Source of the DNA: Levilactobacillus yonginensis
GTDB taxonomy: Bacteria > Bacillota > Bacilli > Lactobacillales > Lactobacillaceae
Reading direction: 5' to 3'
Length of the DNA: 64,000 nucleotides
Assembly (NCBI RefSeq): GCF_964065165.1
Contig: NZ_OZ061549.1
Coordinates: forward strand, 372,001 to 436,000
This document shows positions 35,821 to 45,381 of the stretch, in pieces. Below the pieces are notes generated by a model. It did not search any database. It was not told the origin of the DNA and saw only the letters and a list, made by a program, of their open reading frames with translations. The stretch's first letter is position 1. Every line of letters starts with the position of its first letter. Made by a program: the position numbers and the translations under genes.

Positions 35821-36752
35821 TGACTGAATTTTTAATTGGGTCACACGTTAGTATGAAGGGGAAAGACATGTTGTTGGGGTCGGCACAAGAGGCAGCCAGC
35901 TTCGGTGAGAATGTCTTCATGGTTTATACCGGGGCACCTCAGAATACCCGGCGCAAACCCATCGAGGAGTTGAACATTGAAGCTGGAAAGGCGTTTATGG
36001 CGGATCATCAGCAACGTGCGGTCGTGGTTCATGCGCCTTACGTGGTCAACTTAGGCAATACGACTAAACCGCAAAATTACGGTTTTGCTGTAGAATTTTT
36101 AACGGCCGAAGTCAAACGGGCGGCGGCTCTCGGTGCTACTCAAATTGTCTTACATCCCGGCGCCCACGTGGGTGCTGGAGCTGATGCAGCCATTGCCCAA
36201 ATTGCGAAGGGCTTGGATGAAATTCTGGGTGCGGCCACGGAGCCAGTCCAGATTGCCTTAGAAACAATGGCGGGCAAGGGGACTGAAGTGGGCCGAACCT
36301 TTGAGGAGTTAGCTGCCATTATGGACGCCACTGCTGCCAATGATCGGCTGTCAGTCTGCTTTGACACCTGTCATACCAGTGACGCTGGCTACGCTATCGC
36401 AACAGATTTTGACGGCGTCCTTAATGAATTCGACCACGTCATTGGTGTTGACAAGCTCAAGGTGATTCACCTGAACGATTCTAAGAATCCTCAGGGGAGT
36501 CACAAGGACCGACACACCAACATCGGATTGGGAACGTTAGGGTTTGACGTCTTGAATGGTGTGGCCCATCATCCCCAATTGACGGCGGTACCGAAGATCA
36601 TGGAGACGCCCGTAATTGGGCCAGATCGCAAGCACGGGGTCAATCCTCATGGTTATGAGGTTGCTATGTTAAAGGCCCAACGGTTCAATCCGGATTTAGC
36701 GGCCGACGTTTTAGCTGCGAAGCCGGTCGATGAATTTTTGATGCGGCAATAA
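35820..36752 (+). CDS. nfo: Endonuclease IV
   Basis: Nfo is the zinc-dependent AP endonuclease that cuts abasic DNA in base excision repair. The 310-residue TIM-barrel protein has the metal-ligand motifs [64 protein letters not shown] and the C-terminal KIMETPV. Translationally coupled to the preceding teichoic acid gene, with no obvious functional link. Confidence 0.96.
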   Translation: MTEFLIGSHVSMKGKDMLLGSAQEAASFGENVFMVYTGAPQNTRRKPIEELNIEAGKAFMADHQQRAVVVHAPYVVNLGNTTKPQNYGFAVEFLTAEVKRAAALGATQIVLHPGAHVGAGADAAIAQIAKGLDEILGAATEPVQIALETMAGKGTEVGRTFEELAAIMDATAANDRLSVCFDTCHTSDAGYAIATDFDGVLNEFDHVIGVDKLKVIHLNDSKNPQGSHKDRHTNIGLGTLGFDVLNGVAHHPQLTAVPKIMETPVIGPDRKHGVNPHGYEVAMLKAQRFNPDLAADVLAAKPVDEFLMRQ

Positions 36753-36824
36753 TCAGGTGATATAAGCGTTCAACTTATTTATTCAGATTAGTAGGAGTAG
36801 AAATCATGGGGGGAGAAATTGAAT

Positions 36825-37511
36825 ATGAAAAAAGGTGTCGATGCACCATTAGTGCCAATCATGTTTTTACTAGTTGGTATCGTGGGGATGGTGATGGCAA
36901 TTACTTCTGGGGAGTGGACCAATTACGTTTTCCCAGGTGCCCTGTTCCTGTTTGCGGGCATGTATTTGTATACATCACTGTGGGGGAAATACCACCTTAT
37001 CAAACGCGTAGTTGCAGAAATGCAGCTTGACGGTCACGAACGGGTGTTGGATCTTGGGACGGGCCATGGGGCCTTTTTACTGGAAGTTGCGGGGCAGTTA
37101 AGCATCCCAGGGAAAGTGACTGGCTTAGATATTTGGAAGCGGGGCGACCAATCAGGCAACTCAATGGAGGAAACGCAGCAGAACATTGACCAGATTGGTG
37201 TTAGTGACGTCAGTGAGTTGGTGACCGGAGATATGACCCAGCTGCCTTTCGAGGATAATTATTTTGATGCAGTGGTGGCGAGTCTTTCAATCCACAATGT
37301 GAAGCCCAAGGCTAGTCGCCAACAAGCAATCGCTGAGGCCTACCGGGTTTTGAAGCCGAACGGTCACCTGGTTATTTTGGATATTGAACACGTCGGTGAA
37401 TATCGGAATCAATTGAAACAACTTGGCGTGAAGGAAGTTAGTGTCCGACATGCTGGTCTCAATGGCATGTACGCGTTGCTGAGTACGAGAATCTTAGTAG
37501 CTGAGAAGTGA
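36825..37511 (+). CDS. Membrane-anchored SAM-dependent methyltransferase
   Basis: The 228-residue protein begins with two membrane helices (about 8-26 and 32-50). A class I methyltransferase domain follows: VLDLGTGHGAFLLEVAG (about 74-90) binds SAM, then DMTQLPFEDNYFDAVVAS and YRVLKPNGHLVILDIEH. A membrane-bound UbiE/COQ5-like methylase of a lipid or quinone-like substrate is possible but unproven. ATG 36825 with GGGGGAG upstream. Single gene ending at a 22-pair terminator. Confidence 0.85.
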   Translation: MKKGVDAPLVPIMFLLVGIVGMVMAITSGEWTNYVFPGALFLFAGMYLYTSLWGKYHLIKRVVAEMQLDGHERVLDLGTGHGAFLLEVAGQLSIPGKVTGLDIWKRGDQSGNSMEETQQNIDQIGVSDVSELVTGDMTQLPFEDNYFDAVVASLSIHNVKPKASRQQAIAEAYRVLKPNGHLVILDIEHVGEYRNQLKQLGVKEVSVRHAGLNGMYALLSTRILVAEK

Positions 37512-37553
37512 GTGAAATCGGGGATACGTCGATTCTAATTAATTAGTGATAAC

Positions 37554-37607
37554 AAAAAAGGAAAAGTGCTTGTGATCAGTTTCGGTCACAAGCACTTTTC
37601 CTTTTTT
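37554..37607. terminator. Bidirectional terminator, 22-pair stem
   Basis: Arms 37554-37575 and 37586-37607 are perfect complements, including A6/T6 tracts. Sits between convergent genes ending at 37511 and 37613. Confidence 0.95.
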
Positions 37608-37612
37608 ACTGG

Positions 37613-38440
37613 TTAATCGGCTAAGGGATGGGGAATCAAATCGTAGTCCACACTCTCCATAATTAGCGTGGCAGTCTCTTCAATCGACTTGTTTGAGACG
37701 TCGATCACTAGGCACCCAATCTTTTTGTAGATCTTCTGAGCGTAATCCAATTCCTCGCTGATCTTCTTAGTATCGGAGTAGGCGCTGTCTGCCGGGAGGC
37801 CGTAAGACAACATGCGTTCTTGACGAATCTTTCTGAGCGATTCCGGCTTGTTAGTCAGGCCGAAGATCCGCTTGGGGTCGACCTGCCACAGTTCGTCTGG
37901 AAGCTGTGTAGTAGGGCCTAACGGCAAGTTTGCAACCCGTAATTTCCGATTGGCTAGGAACAGTGAGAGTGGGGTCTTAGACGTCCGTGAGACCCCGAGG
38001 ATCACGATGTCAGCCTTGAGTAGGCCAGTGGGGTCCTTACCATCATCGTAGGTTACGGCGAACTCCATGGCAGCAATCCGGTCGAAATACGTATCATTTA
38101 GGTTATGGACCAGTCCGGGAACGCCTTCAGGTTCCAAATTGGTGGCCTGACGCATCACGGCCATGGCTGGCTGAATACAATCAAATTGCTGTAATTGATT
38201 GGCGGCGGCGAATTCACGGACGCGCTTACTGAGCTTGGCGTTGACCAGGGTGTGGAAAATCATGGCCCGCTGCTTCTTAGCGAGGTTGAGGATACCATCG
38301 AGAATCGAGTCCGTCTGAATGAACGGGAAACGTTGATAGCTAGCTTTGATCGTGGGAAACTGGGAGATAGCAGTTTGTGCGACGGTCAGGGCCGTTTCAC
38401 CTGAAGAATCGGAAACGATGAAGATATTTATCTGTGGCAT
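37613..38440 (-). CDS. ppsR: Pyruvate, phosphate dikinase regulatory protein (PEP synthase regulatory protein family)
   Basis: Members of this DUF299 family are bifunctional kinase/pyrophosphorylases that switch PPDK or PEP synthase off and on by ADP-dependent phosphorylation. The 275-residue protein has FIVSDSSGETALTVAQ (about 6-21) and the P-loop GVSRTSKTPLSLFLANR (about 151-167). ATG 38440 has GAGGAG nine bases upstream. In lactobacilli this gene is often found without an obvious target enzyme; none is in the window. Confidence 0.92.
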   Translation of the reverse strand: MPQINIFIVSDSSGETALTVAQTAISQFPTIKASYQRFPFIQTDSILDGILNLAKKQRAMIFHTLVNAKLSKRVREFAAANQLQQFDCIQPAMAVMRQATNLEPEGVPGLVHNLNDTYFDRIAAMEFAVTYDDGKDPTGLLKADIVILGVSRTSKTPLSLFLANRKLRVANLPLGPTTQLPDELWQVDPKRIFGLTNKPESLRKIRQERMLSYGLPADSAYSDTKKISEELDYAQKIYKKIGCLVIDVSNKSIEETATLIMESVDYDLIPHPLAD

Positions 38441-38517
38441 GGCGAGCAACTCCTCTAAACATTTTCCTCTAGTTTAACCCGTCTACGAAATCGGTTCAAA
38501 TTTTATTGCCAGCGTTA

Positions 38518-38546
38518 TTGACGCGGTTTGGCTGTTTATGTATAAT
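38518..38546 (+). promoter_or_regulatory. rpsU promoter
   Basis: TTGACG (38518-38523), 17-base spacer, TATAAT (38541-38546): a near-consensus vegetative promoter. Confidence 0.88.
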
Positions 38547-38620
38547 AGTTAAGAACCGTTACGCCGGTGGAGAGATTCCAACCGACGTTATTACTTGTGC
38601 TCGGAGGGAGGGAATTTTAT

Positions 38621-38809
38621 ATGGCAAAGACAGTCGTTCGCAAAAACGAGTCTTTTGACGACGCTCTTCGGCGCTTCAAACGTACGGTTTCCCGTAGCGG
38701 TACTTTACAAGAATACCGTAAACGTGAATTTTACGAAAAACCAAGTGTGAAGAAAAAGTTAAAATCAGAAGCTGCGCGTAAGCGTAAAGCCAAGAAGAAG
38801 CGTTTCTAA
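38621..38809 (+). CDS. rpsU: 30S ribosomal protein S21
   Basis: S21 is a small basic protein of the 30S subunit, helping mRNA base-pairing during initiation. The 62-residue product [20 protein letters not shown]... has the usual lysine/arginine-rich C-terminus ending [12 protein letters not shown] 38621 follows GGAGGGA. Own strong promoter and terminator. yqeY, the usual next gene, is separated by an oppositely oriented oxidoreductase gene. Confidence 0.97.
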   Translation: MAKTVVRKNESFDDALRRFKRTVSRSGTLQEYRKREFYEKPSVKKKLKSEAARKRKAKKKRF

Positions 38810-38831
38810 TAGCTCTTTTTGCAAATTAACG

Positions 38832-38868
38832 AAAAATCCTCAAGGTCTTCGGACTCTGAGGTTTTTTT
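38832..38868. terminator. Terminator after rpsU
   Basis: AAAAATCCTCA/TGAGGTTTTT with inner GTC-TTCG-GAC, followed by T7. Lies between convergent rpsU and the gene ending at 38920. Confidence 0.88.
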
Positions 38869-38919
38869 GTCGTCATTTTTGCTATTTTTAATAAACAGGT
38901 TACGGATATATATGCAGAA

Positions 38920-39954
38920 CTAATCCGCGTTAGTTAAGACAACTTTACCAATCATTCGGTTAGCTTCCACCAGGGCGTGAGCAGCCCGCATGTTAGCCGG
39001 ATTGATGGGGGTGAATGTTTGGTTGAGGGTCGAGACTAAGGTGCCGGCGTCTAGCAGTTGGGCAACGCGCTCTAAAATTTGGTGTTGACTGATCATGTCC
39101 GGGGTTTCGAAATAGGACTTGGTGTACATCCATTCCCAGGCGAAGGTCGCTCGTTTGGATTTCAACGCTTGCAGGTCAAGCGGACTATCGGTCTTCCCTG
39201 TGATGGAGACGATGGTACCACTGGGCCGAATCAGTGACACGATTTCTGACCAGTGCTGGTTTAAATTACTCAGTTCCAAAATGTAGTCTACGGTTGGGTA
39301 ACCTAGGGCATGAACTTGCGGAACTAAGTCTTGGCGATGGTTGACGACCGCATCTGTACCGTGCGCCTTGGTCCAGGCAATGGTTTCGGGGCGTGAGGCC
39401 GTTGCAATGACTGTTAGTCCGGCTAAATGAGCCAATTGGGTGGCCATGGAGCCCACCCCACCAGCACCATTGATGATCAGCAAAGTTTTACCGGCATTGG
39501 CCTGAGGGGTATCGAAGTTCAGATGCATTTGTTCAAAGAGGGCCTCCCAAGCCGTCAATGAAGTTAGGGGCACCGCCGCGATTTCTGCGGGGGTCAATTG
39601 TCTGGGCGCGTGGCCAACGATTCGTTCGTCCACGAGGTGGTACTCGCTGTCCGTTCCTGGCCGTTTGAATGAGCCAGCGTAAAAGACCCGGTCACCGGGT
39701 TCAAAGAGGCTGACCGCCGAGCCAACCGCTTCTACAGTGCCATAGGCGTCCCAGCCGATGACTTTGGGGTGGTCAAGAGGCTCTGTGGTTCCCCGGCGCA
39801 CACCAGCGTCTACGGGATTGACAGACGTCGCAATGACTTTGACTAGGATATCGTGACCAGTGGGGGTTGGCTTGGGTTCAAAAAATTCAATAAAACTTTT
39901 TTCGTCCGTGATTGGTAAATTCTGGGTGAACCCAATGGCCCGCATATCTGACAT
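38920..39954 (-). CDS. Zinc-type alcohol dehydrogenase-like / quinone oxidoreductase family protein
   Basis: The 344-residue medium-chain dehydrogenase/reductase has an N-terminal GroES-like domain (VKVIATSVNPVDAGVRRG about 38-55, VIGWDAYGTVEAVGS). The Rossmann NADPH site is LLIINGAGGVGSMATQLA (about 152-169). The structural zinc cysteines of true ADHs are absent, so it is likely a zinc-free NADPH:quinone or enone reductase. ATG 39954 was chosen because AAGGAAG precedes it. It sits between rpsU and yqeY on the opposite strand, probably a later insertion. Confidence 0.88.
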   Translation of the reverse strand: MSDMRAIGFTQNLPITDEKSFIEFFEPKPTPTGHDILVKVIATSVNPVDAGVRRGTTEPLDHPKVIGWDAYGTVEAVGSAVSLFEPGDRVFYAGSFKRPGTDSEYHLVDERIVGHAPRQLTPAEIAAVPLTSLTAWEALFEQMHLNFDTPQANAGKTLLIINGAGGVGSMATQLAHLAGLTVIATASRPETIAWTKAHGTDAVVNHRQDLVPQVHALGYPTVDYILELSNLNQHWSEIVSLIRPSGTIVSITGKTDSPLDLQALKSKRATFAWEWMYTKSYFETPDMISQHQILERVAQLLDAGTLVSTLNQTFTPINPANMRAAHALVEANRMIGKVVLTNAD

Positions 39955-40253
39955 AACAAAACTTCCTTTCGTTTTGGTTGGAGGGTGAAAGCATTGCCAT
40001 TCTAATCGGTCTAAGGCCAATTTGTTATTAAAGCTAGATCACTCTCACCTGGAAAAATTAAATTCTTATTGGCCCTATTGTAACAGTCAGAGTTGGATAT
40101 TGTTATTCGTAAGCTTTGAGCAATCGTTGTGGCTTAAAATGGTCACTGAGATGAAAACTGGGACAATTCAATTGAGTAGGATAACTTTACCTGACGCTAG
40201 CGCGGATAAGGTGTAAACTTATCTTTAATGATGAAATTTTAGGAGGAACTATA

Positions 40254-40700
40254 ATGAGTTTAGAGACCCAACTCAACACTGATTTAAAGACGGCCATGAA
40301 GGCCCACGACAAACTTTCCTTGAACGTTATCCGCATGATGAAGGCGGCTTTGACGAACGAAAAGGTTAAGGCTGGCCATGACTTGACATCTGAGGAAGAG
40401 CTAACGGTGGTTTCCCGCGAATTGAAGCAACGGAAAGAATCCATGACAGAGTTTGCCAAGGGTAACCGGGATGATTTGGTTGAAGGTGTGAAGGCAGAAA
40501 TTGCGATCGTTGAAAAATATGCGCCTAAGCAATTAAGCGCCGATGAAATCGCGAAGATCGTTGCCGACGGCATTGCTAAGGTCTCCGCTAGTGGTATGGG
40601 GGACTTTGGTAAGGTCATGGGTGTCGTGATGCCTCAGGTTAAGGGGAAAGCCGATGGCGCCCTGGTTAACCAGACCGTCAAAGCGCAATTAAACAAGTAA
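40254..40700 (+). CDS. yqeY: GatB/YqeY domain-containing protein
   Basis: The 148-residue protein is the stand-alone YqeY domain, similar to the tail domain of the amidotransferase subunit GatB. It shows the family's N-terminal helices (LKTAMKAHDKLSLNVIRMMK) and the C-terminal GMGDFGKVMGVVMPQVKGKADG, with the terminal K-x-x-L. Cellular role is unclear; binding of tRNA-like RNA is proposed. ATG after AGGAGG. Followed by a terminator at 40709. Confidence 0.94.
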   Translation: MSLETQLNTDLKTAMKAHDKLSLNVIRMMKAALTNEKVKAGHDLTSEEELTVVSRELKQRKESMTEFAKGNRDDLVEGVKAEIAIVEKYAPKQLSADEIAKIVADGIAKVSASGMGDFGKVMGVVMPQVKGKADGALVNQTVKAQLNK

Positions 40701-40708
40701 TTTTTTTG

Positions 40709-40741
40709 ATCGCTGCGAATTAGTTTCGTAGCGATTTTTTT
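40709..40741 (+). terminator. Terminator after yqeY
   Basis: ATCGCTGCGAA/TTCGTAGCGAT stem (one wobble) followed by T7. Confidence 0.88.
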
Positions 40742-40761
40742 GCCAAGTGGGAGGAGAGATT

Positions 40762-41250
40762 ATGACGTTAACCTATCAGCAGGTTCAGACGCCCACCGAG
40801 GACCAAAACGCCTTACTGTTATTGGCGGACCCAAGTCAACGATTGGTGGCGGCGTACATTTCCAAAAGTCACGTCTATGCGGCTAACGATCGGTCGGGGC
40901 TAGTTGGGATGTTGGTGCTCCAACCGCGGTCTCAGCAGGTTGTAGAAATTATGAATGTCGTTGTGACACCACCTAAGCAACATCAGGGTTATGGGCGAGT
41001 ATTACTCATGTTTGCCCAGCAGTGGGCGATTGACCGGAGTTACCGGACAGTTCGAATTGCTACCGGAACGACGAGTCTGGTGCAACTCTATCTTTATCAA
41101 CAGTGTGGTTTTCGGGTCGTGGCGGTTGAGCGGGATTATTTCACCGCTAATTATAGCCAACCAATCGTGGAAAATGGCTTGGTATTACAAGATCGATTAG
41201 TCCTAGAATTACCAATTACCTTGCCGCAATTACCCATTAATGAGCAGTAG
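40762..41250 (+). CDS. GNAT-family N-acetyltransferase
   Basis: The 162-residue protein has the GNAT fold with the acetyl-CoA pyrophosphate loop in VVTPPKQHQGYGRVLLMFA (Q/RxxGxG/A, about 72-90) and a downstream LYLYQQCGFRVV segment. Substrate is unknown. ATG 40762 has GGGAGGAG upstream. It lies between yqeY and phoH on the same strand; the phoH promoter inside the gap suggests a separate unit. Confidence 0.88.
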   Translation: MTLTYQQVQTPTEDQNALLLLADPSQRLVAAYISKSHVYAANDRSGLVGMLVLQPRSQQVVEIMNVVVTPPKQHQGYGRVLLMFAQQWAIDRSYRTVRIATGTTSLVQLYLYQQCGFRVVAVERDYFTANYSQPIVENGLVLQDRLVLELPITLPQLPINEQ

Positions 41251-41307
41251 GGCACGTCGCCGAGGTGTTATTGAATGATTACCGAACGAGTTTTCACGCG
41301 CAATCCT

Positions 41308-41335
41308 TTTACAATCCCCGGTGTTATGCTAAAAT
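41308..41335 (+). promoter_or_regulatory. phoH operon promoter
   Basis: TTTACA (41308-41313), 16-base spacer ending TGC, TAAAAT (41330-41335). It drives phoH-ybeY-dgkA-era. Confidence 0.7.
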
Positions 41336-41380
41336 TTGAGTATCAGTAACGCCAAAATAAAGACAAAGGAGCCACCGTAT

Positions 41381-42367
41381 TTGACTGAGAACGCGACGAT
41401 TGAAAAAGAATATATTTTGGAGCGACCAGAGGACGAAGCTGCCCTGTTGGGGGCTCAGGATCAATTTGTGACCTTGCTTGAAGAGGGACTGAACGTCACC
41501 ATCAAGCCCTTTGGAAATTCAATCAAAGTTGCTGGGGCCGCTGAAGCGGTTGACCACACGTTGGCTATCTTACGCAACATGAGTGATCTCCTGGCTAAGG
41601 GGATCAAATTAAATAGTGCCGATGTCATCAGTGCCATGAAGATGGCGGACAAGGGGACACTGACTTACTTTAAAGACTTTTACACCGAGACCTTGATCAA
41701 GGATGCCAAGGGTCGGGCTGTGCGGGTCAAGAATTTTGGCCAACGCCAGTACATTGATTCCATCAAGCACAACGACATTACCTTTGGGATTGGACCCGCT
41801 GGGACAGGGAAAACGTATTTGGCCGTGGTGATGGCGGTATCCGCGTTGAAACACGGGGATGTGGAAAAGCTGATCATCACTCGGCCAGCCGTTGAAGCCG
41901 GTGAAAGTCTGGGGTTCTTACCTGGTGACTTGAAGGAAAAAGTTGATCCTTACCTGCGGCCAATTTACGATGCGCTTTACGCTATCCTGGGGGCCGAGCA
42001 CACGACTCGGTTGATGGACCGTGGGGTCATCGAAATTGCGCCGCTGGCTTACATGCGTGGGCGGACGCTGGAATCTGCGTTCGTTATCTTGGATGAAGCT
42101 CAAAATACGACCAACATGCAAATGAAGATGTTCCTGACACGGTTGGGGTTTGGATCTAAGATGATCGTCAACGGGGATATTTCACAAATTGACTTACCAC
42201 ATAATGCTAAGTCGGGGTTGATTCAGGCCCAAAACATTTTACAAAACGTGTCGCACATTAACTTTGTGACCTTTAACGCGGACGATGTTGTCCGACACCC
42301 AGTGGTTGCCCGCATCATTAATGCTTATGAGGCCCACGATACTAAACCAAATGGAGCTAAAAAATAA
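41381..42367 (+). CDS. phoH: PhoH family ATPase
   Basis: PhoH-like proteins are single-domain ATPases resembling the helicase core, linked to RNA metabolism and always next to ybeY. The 328-residue protein has Walker A GPAGTGKT (about 138-145), Walker B VILDEAQNTT (about 236-245) and GDISQIDLP. TTG 41381 was chosen because AAAGGAG lies nine bases upstream; the upstream extension starts within the promoter. Overlaps ybeY by one base. Confidence 0.94.
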   Translation: MTENATIEKEYILERPEDEAALLGAQDQFVTLLEEGLNVTIKPFGNSIKVAGAAEAVDHTLAILRNMSDLLAKGIKLNSADVISAMKMADKGTLTYFKDFYTETLIKDAKGRAVRVKNFGQRQYIDSIKHNDITFGIGPAGTGKTYLAVVMAVSALKHGDVEKLIITRPAVEAGESLGFLPGDLKEKVDPYLRPIYDALYAILGAEHTTRLMDRGVIEIAPLAYMRGRTLESAFVILDEAQNTTNMQMKMFLTRLGFGSKMIVNGDISQIDLPHNAKSGLIQAQNILQNVSHINFVTFNADDVVRHPVVARIINAYEAHDTKPNGAKK

Positions 42368-42855
42368 TGGATTTAGAGATTTTTGATAAAACTGCTAACG
42401 GTGTTCCAGACAAGCACGTCACGATGATTCGTGAGGTACTGGAATTTGCTGGCAAGTACATTAAATTGGCAGAAAACACGGAGATGTCCGTGACGTTGAT
42501 GAATAACGAAGACATTCATCAAATTAACAAGGAATACCGGGGCGTTGACCGCGCGACCGACGTCATCAGTTTTGCGATTGAAGACGCCGATGACGAGGAT
42601 GAAGAGTTCCCACTGGTCATGGATGAGGAAATGGCTGCCGAAATTCCTGAAAACATTGGTGATATCTTTGTCTCAATGGATAAAGTCGAAGAACAAGCGG
42701 AGTACCTGGGCCATTCCTACGAACGGGAATTAGGTTTTCTCGTGGTCCATGGTTTCTTACACCTGAACGGCTACGACCACATGAAGCCTGAAGATGAAAA
42801 GGTCATGTTCAAGTTGCAGGCCGACATTCTAGATGCCTATGGCCTCAAGCGATAA
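42367..42855 (+). CDS. ybeY: Endoribonuclease YbeY
   Basis: YbeY is a zinc-dependent endoribonuclease for 16S rRNA 3'-end maturation and ribosome quality control. The 162-residue protein has the metal site HGFLHLNGYDH (about 127-137). It carries an acidic insertion (EDADDEDEEFP, about 73-83) as in other lactobacilli. Translation-coupled to phoH (TAATG); the dgkA start overlaps its end by 23 bases. Confidence 0.97.
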   Translation: MDLEIFDKTANGVPDKHVTMIREVLEFAGKYIKLAENTEMSVTLMNNEDIHQINKEYRGVDRATDVISFAIEDADDEDEEFPLVMDEEMAAEIPENIGDIFVSMDKVEEQAEYLGHSYERELGFLVVHGFLHLNGYDHMKPEDEKVMFKLQADILDAYGLKR

Positions 42856-43228
42856 GCAAACCGGGAAGAATCGGGCCTTTAAGCAATCGTTAGGCCACGC
42901 GTGGGATGGTCTCCGGGCCCTGTTTCACTATGAACGAAACTTTCGTAAACATTTGGCGGTCGGTAGCTTGGCCATCATTGCCGGGTTGCTCTTGCGACTG
43001 ACGCTGAATGAGTGGCTGTGGTTGGTATTGGCCATTTTCTTGGTCTTGATTGCCGAGACGTTGAACACAATTGTGGAAGCAGTCGTTGATTTGGTAGTGG
43101 GTCAAACCTACCACGATTTAGCGAAACGCGCGAAGGACGTTGCTGCGGGTGGCGTCTTAATGGCGGCCATTTTTGCCGTCATTGTTGGGGCGTTAGTCAT
43201 GTTGCCAGCGCTAGGCCGCTGGTTCTAA
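42833..43228 (+). CDS. dgkA: Diacylglycerol/undecaprenol kinase family protein
   Basis: The Gram-positive members phosphorylate undecaprenol, recycling the lipid carrier for cell-wall and teichoic acid synthesis. The 131-residue protein has an amphipathic N-terminal helix (LRALFHYERNFRKHL), three membrane helices and the conserved catalytic ETLNTIVEAVVDL (about 68-80). Start ATG 42833 or 42839 overlaps the ybeY end and lacks its own ribosome site, so it is probably translationally coupled. Confidence 0.93.
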   Translation: MPMASSDKQTGKNRAFKQSLGHAWDGLRALFHYERNFRKHLAVGSLAIIAGLLLRLTLNEWLWLVLAIFLVLIAETLNTIVEAVVDLVVGQTYHDLAKRAKDVAAGGVLMAAIFAVIVGALVMLPALGRWF

Positions 43229-43240
43229 TTGGAGGAAAAT

Positions 43241-44146
43241 ATGGATAATCCAGATTACAAATCAGGTTTCGTCGCTATTGTTGGGCGGCCAAACGTTGGG
43301 AAATCAACCTTTTTAAACCGGGTGATTGGGCAGAAAATTGCTATCATGTCGAACACGGCACAGACGACTCGGAACAAGATTCAAGGAATCTATACGACTG
43401 ATGAAGCCCAAATCGTGTTCATCGATACGCCGGGGGTTCATAAACCTAAGAGTAAGTTGGGTGACTACATGGTGCAGTCGGCCATGTCAGCGTTAAACGA
43501 AGTCGATGCCGTTTTGTTCATGGTCAACGCTGCTGAAAAGCGGGGAGCTGGGGACAACTTTATTATCGACCGGCTGAAGAACGTGAAGGCCCCGATTTAC
43601 CTGTTGATCAACAAGATCGATCAAGTAAAGCCAGACGATTTACTGCCAGTCATGGAACAGTACCAAAAGGCGTTGCCTTGGAAGGCAGTTTACCCAATTT
43701 CTGCGTTGGAGGGGAATAACGTTGACGAACTGTTGACGGGATTAGTCGACCAGATGCCTAATGGGCCACAATACTATCCAGCCGACCAAGTGACCGACCA
43801 TCCAGAGCGTTTCGTGGTAAGTGAACTGATTCGGGAAAAAATCTTTATGTTAACGCGTGAAGAGGTGCCCCATTCAGTGGCCGTCGAAATCGAGAGTATG
43901 AAGCAAAAGGACGAAGATCACGTCCGCATTGAAGCCACCATCATCGTCGAGCGCCCTACCCAAAAGGGAATCATGATCGGCAAGGGCGGTAGCATGCTGA
44001 AGAAGATTGGGACCATGGCGCGCCAGGATATTGAACATTTGCTGGGTAGCAAGGTTTATCTGGAACTCTGGGTCAAAGTTCAACCAAACTGGCGGGATAA
44101 AGCGACTCTCTTGAAGTCTTACGGTTATCGTAAGGATGATTTATAA
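43241..44146 (+). CDS. era: GTPase Era
   Basis: Era binds the 3' end of 16S rRNA and controls 30S assembly. The 301-residue protein has G1 GRPNVGKST (about 16-24), G3 [12 protein letters not shown], and a C-terminal KH domain with [15 protein letters not shown] (about 247-261). ATG 43241 follows TTGGAGG. Fourth gene of the phoH-ybeY-dgkA-era unit; recO follows 58 bases on. Confidence 0.97.
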   Translation: MDNPDYKSGFVAIVGRPNVGKSTFLNRVIGQKIAIMSNTAQTTRNKIQGIYTTDEAQIVFIDTPGVHKPKSKLGDYMVQSAMSALNEVDAVLFMVNAAEKRGAGDNFIIDRLKNVKAPIYLLINKIDQVKPDDLLPVMEQYQKALPWKAVYPISALEGNNVDELLTGLVDQMPNGPQYYPADQVTDHPERFVVSELIREKIFMLTREEVPHSVAVEIESMKQKDEDHVRIEATIIVERPTQKGIMIGKGGSMLKKIGTMARQDIEHLLGSKVYLELWVKVQPNWRDKATLLKSYGYRKDDL

Positions 44147-44204
44147 AAAGCGGGTTAACCTGGCACGGTACATTCAAATTTAAGTTAGAAAGTGGGGAGG
44201 ATTC

Positions 44205-45008
44205 GTGGCGCGAAATGTAACTGATTTTCACGGCATCCTCCTTTTTCGGCGGGACTATGCTGAGCGTGATTTCTTAATTAAGTTCCTCACGCAGGAGTTT
44301 GGTAAAAAGATGTTTTTGGTGCGGGGCGCTAAAAAACGGGGATTTAAAATGGTAGCGGATATCTTGCCGTTTACCACGGGGAGTTACGTTGGTGATATTG
44401 CTGACGATGGTTTGTCCTATATCCGCACGGCCCGTGAGACTACCCAGTTTCAAAATATCAGCGCGGACATTTTTAAAAATGCCTATGCGACGTATATCAT
44501 GAGTCTGGTTGATCAGGCTTTTCCGGATGGTGAGCCGCTACCTACCTGGTATCATCGGGTGCAGCGGGCACTGACGCTGATTGACGATGGCGTTAACGCA
44601 TCGATTATCACCAATATCATGGAGATTCAGCTGATGCCGGCGTTTGGGGTGGCCCCACAATTGCAGGGTTGTGCCATCTGTGGTCGTAATGATTTGCCGT
44701 TCGATTACTCCGAAAGTTACGGGGGCTTGCTCTGTCAGCAACATTGGCAGATGGACCCGCGGCGGTTGCATCTGGCCCAGCGAACCATCTACTATCTGCG
44801 GCAATTCTCGGTGTTGGACTTGGATAAGTTACACACCATTGATGTAAAGCCTCAAACGGAACACGCCATGCGGCAGTTAATGAATGAAATTTATGACAGT
44901 CAGATTGGGGTGCATCCCAAGAGCAAACGGTTCTTGGATCAGATGCAATCCTGGTCGGCACGCTTGACGATGCCGCCGCAGGACTCGCCGGACGATTCGA
45001 CAGACTAG
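44205..45008 (+). CDS. recO: DNA repair protein RecO
   Basis: RecO loads RecA on SSB-coated gaps with RecR. The 267-residue protein has the N-terminal OB fold (FHGILLFRRDYAERDFLIKF), a helical domain and a zinc-binding motif with CAICG (about 159-163) and LCQQH about 20 residues on. Start GTG 44205 with GGGGAGG upstream. era-recO is the usual order. Terminator at 45050. Confidence 0.95.
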   Translation: MARNVTDFHGILLFRRDYAERDFLIKFLTQEFGKKMFLVRGAKKRGFKMVADILPFTTGSYVGDIADDGLSYIRTARETTQFQNISADIFKNAYATYIMSLVDQAFPDGEPLPTWYHRVQRALTLIDDGVNASIITNIMEIQLMPAFGVAPQLQGCAICGRNDLPFDYSESYGGLLCQQHWQMDPRRLHLAQRTIYYLRQFSVLDLDKLHTIDVKPQTEHAMRQLMNEIYDSQIGVHPKSKRFLDQMQSWSARLTMPPQDSPDDSTD

Positions 45009-45381
45009 CTGTCGTTTGACAGGCGTTGTGGCAAGTTAAAATTAGAGTTAGCTCTGTAAAACCGCTTTGGTTTTACAGAGCTTTTTTTAGCGACGATATT
45101 TTGGCGATAAAACTTTCACAAATTGTGAGTTTTGTCCGATTAATATTAGACCATTCTAATAGTTGTATGCCTAGCGATTGACAGTCAAGCGGCCCCTAAT
45201 CTCATTGTCGTGGTCGGTTACGACATAGGGCGGACGGTTTCCCCCGTTGGATAATCCCTTGCCTGAAATTTCAAATCAATCGTGCTACTATGGAAAATAT
45301 AGGGTCACAACTTGTTAGAAAAATTAACCTTTAGTTCAGGAGCTTTTGAAGTAGAGAAAAAGGTAAAGGGAAGAGTTAAGT
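45009..45381. other. Gap between recO and the surface protein gene
   Basis: Holds the recO terminator (45050-45089) and an AT-rich upstream region. A TGC-TACTAT extended -10-like element lies near 45290. No gene seen. Confidence 0.5.
45050..45089 (+). terminator. Terminator after recO
   Basis: Perfect 14-pair stem AGCTCTGTAAAACC/GGTTTTACAGAGCT around GCTTT, followed by T7. Confidence 0.93.
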
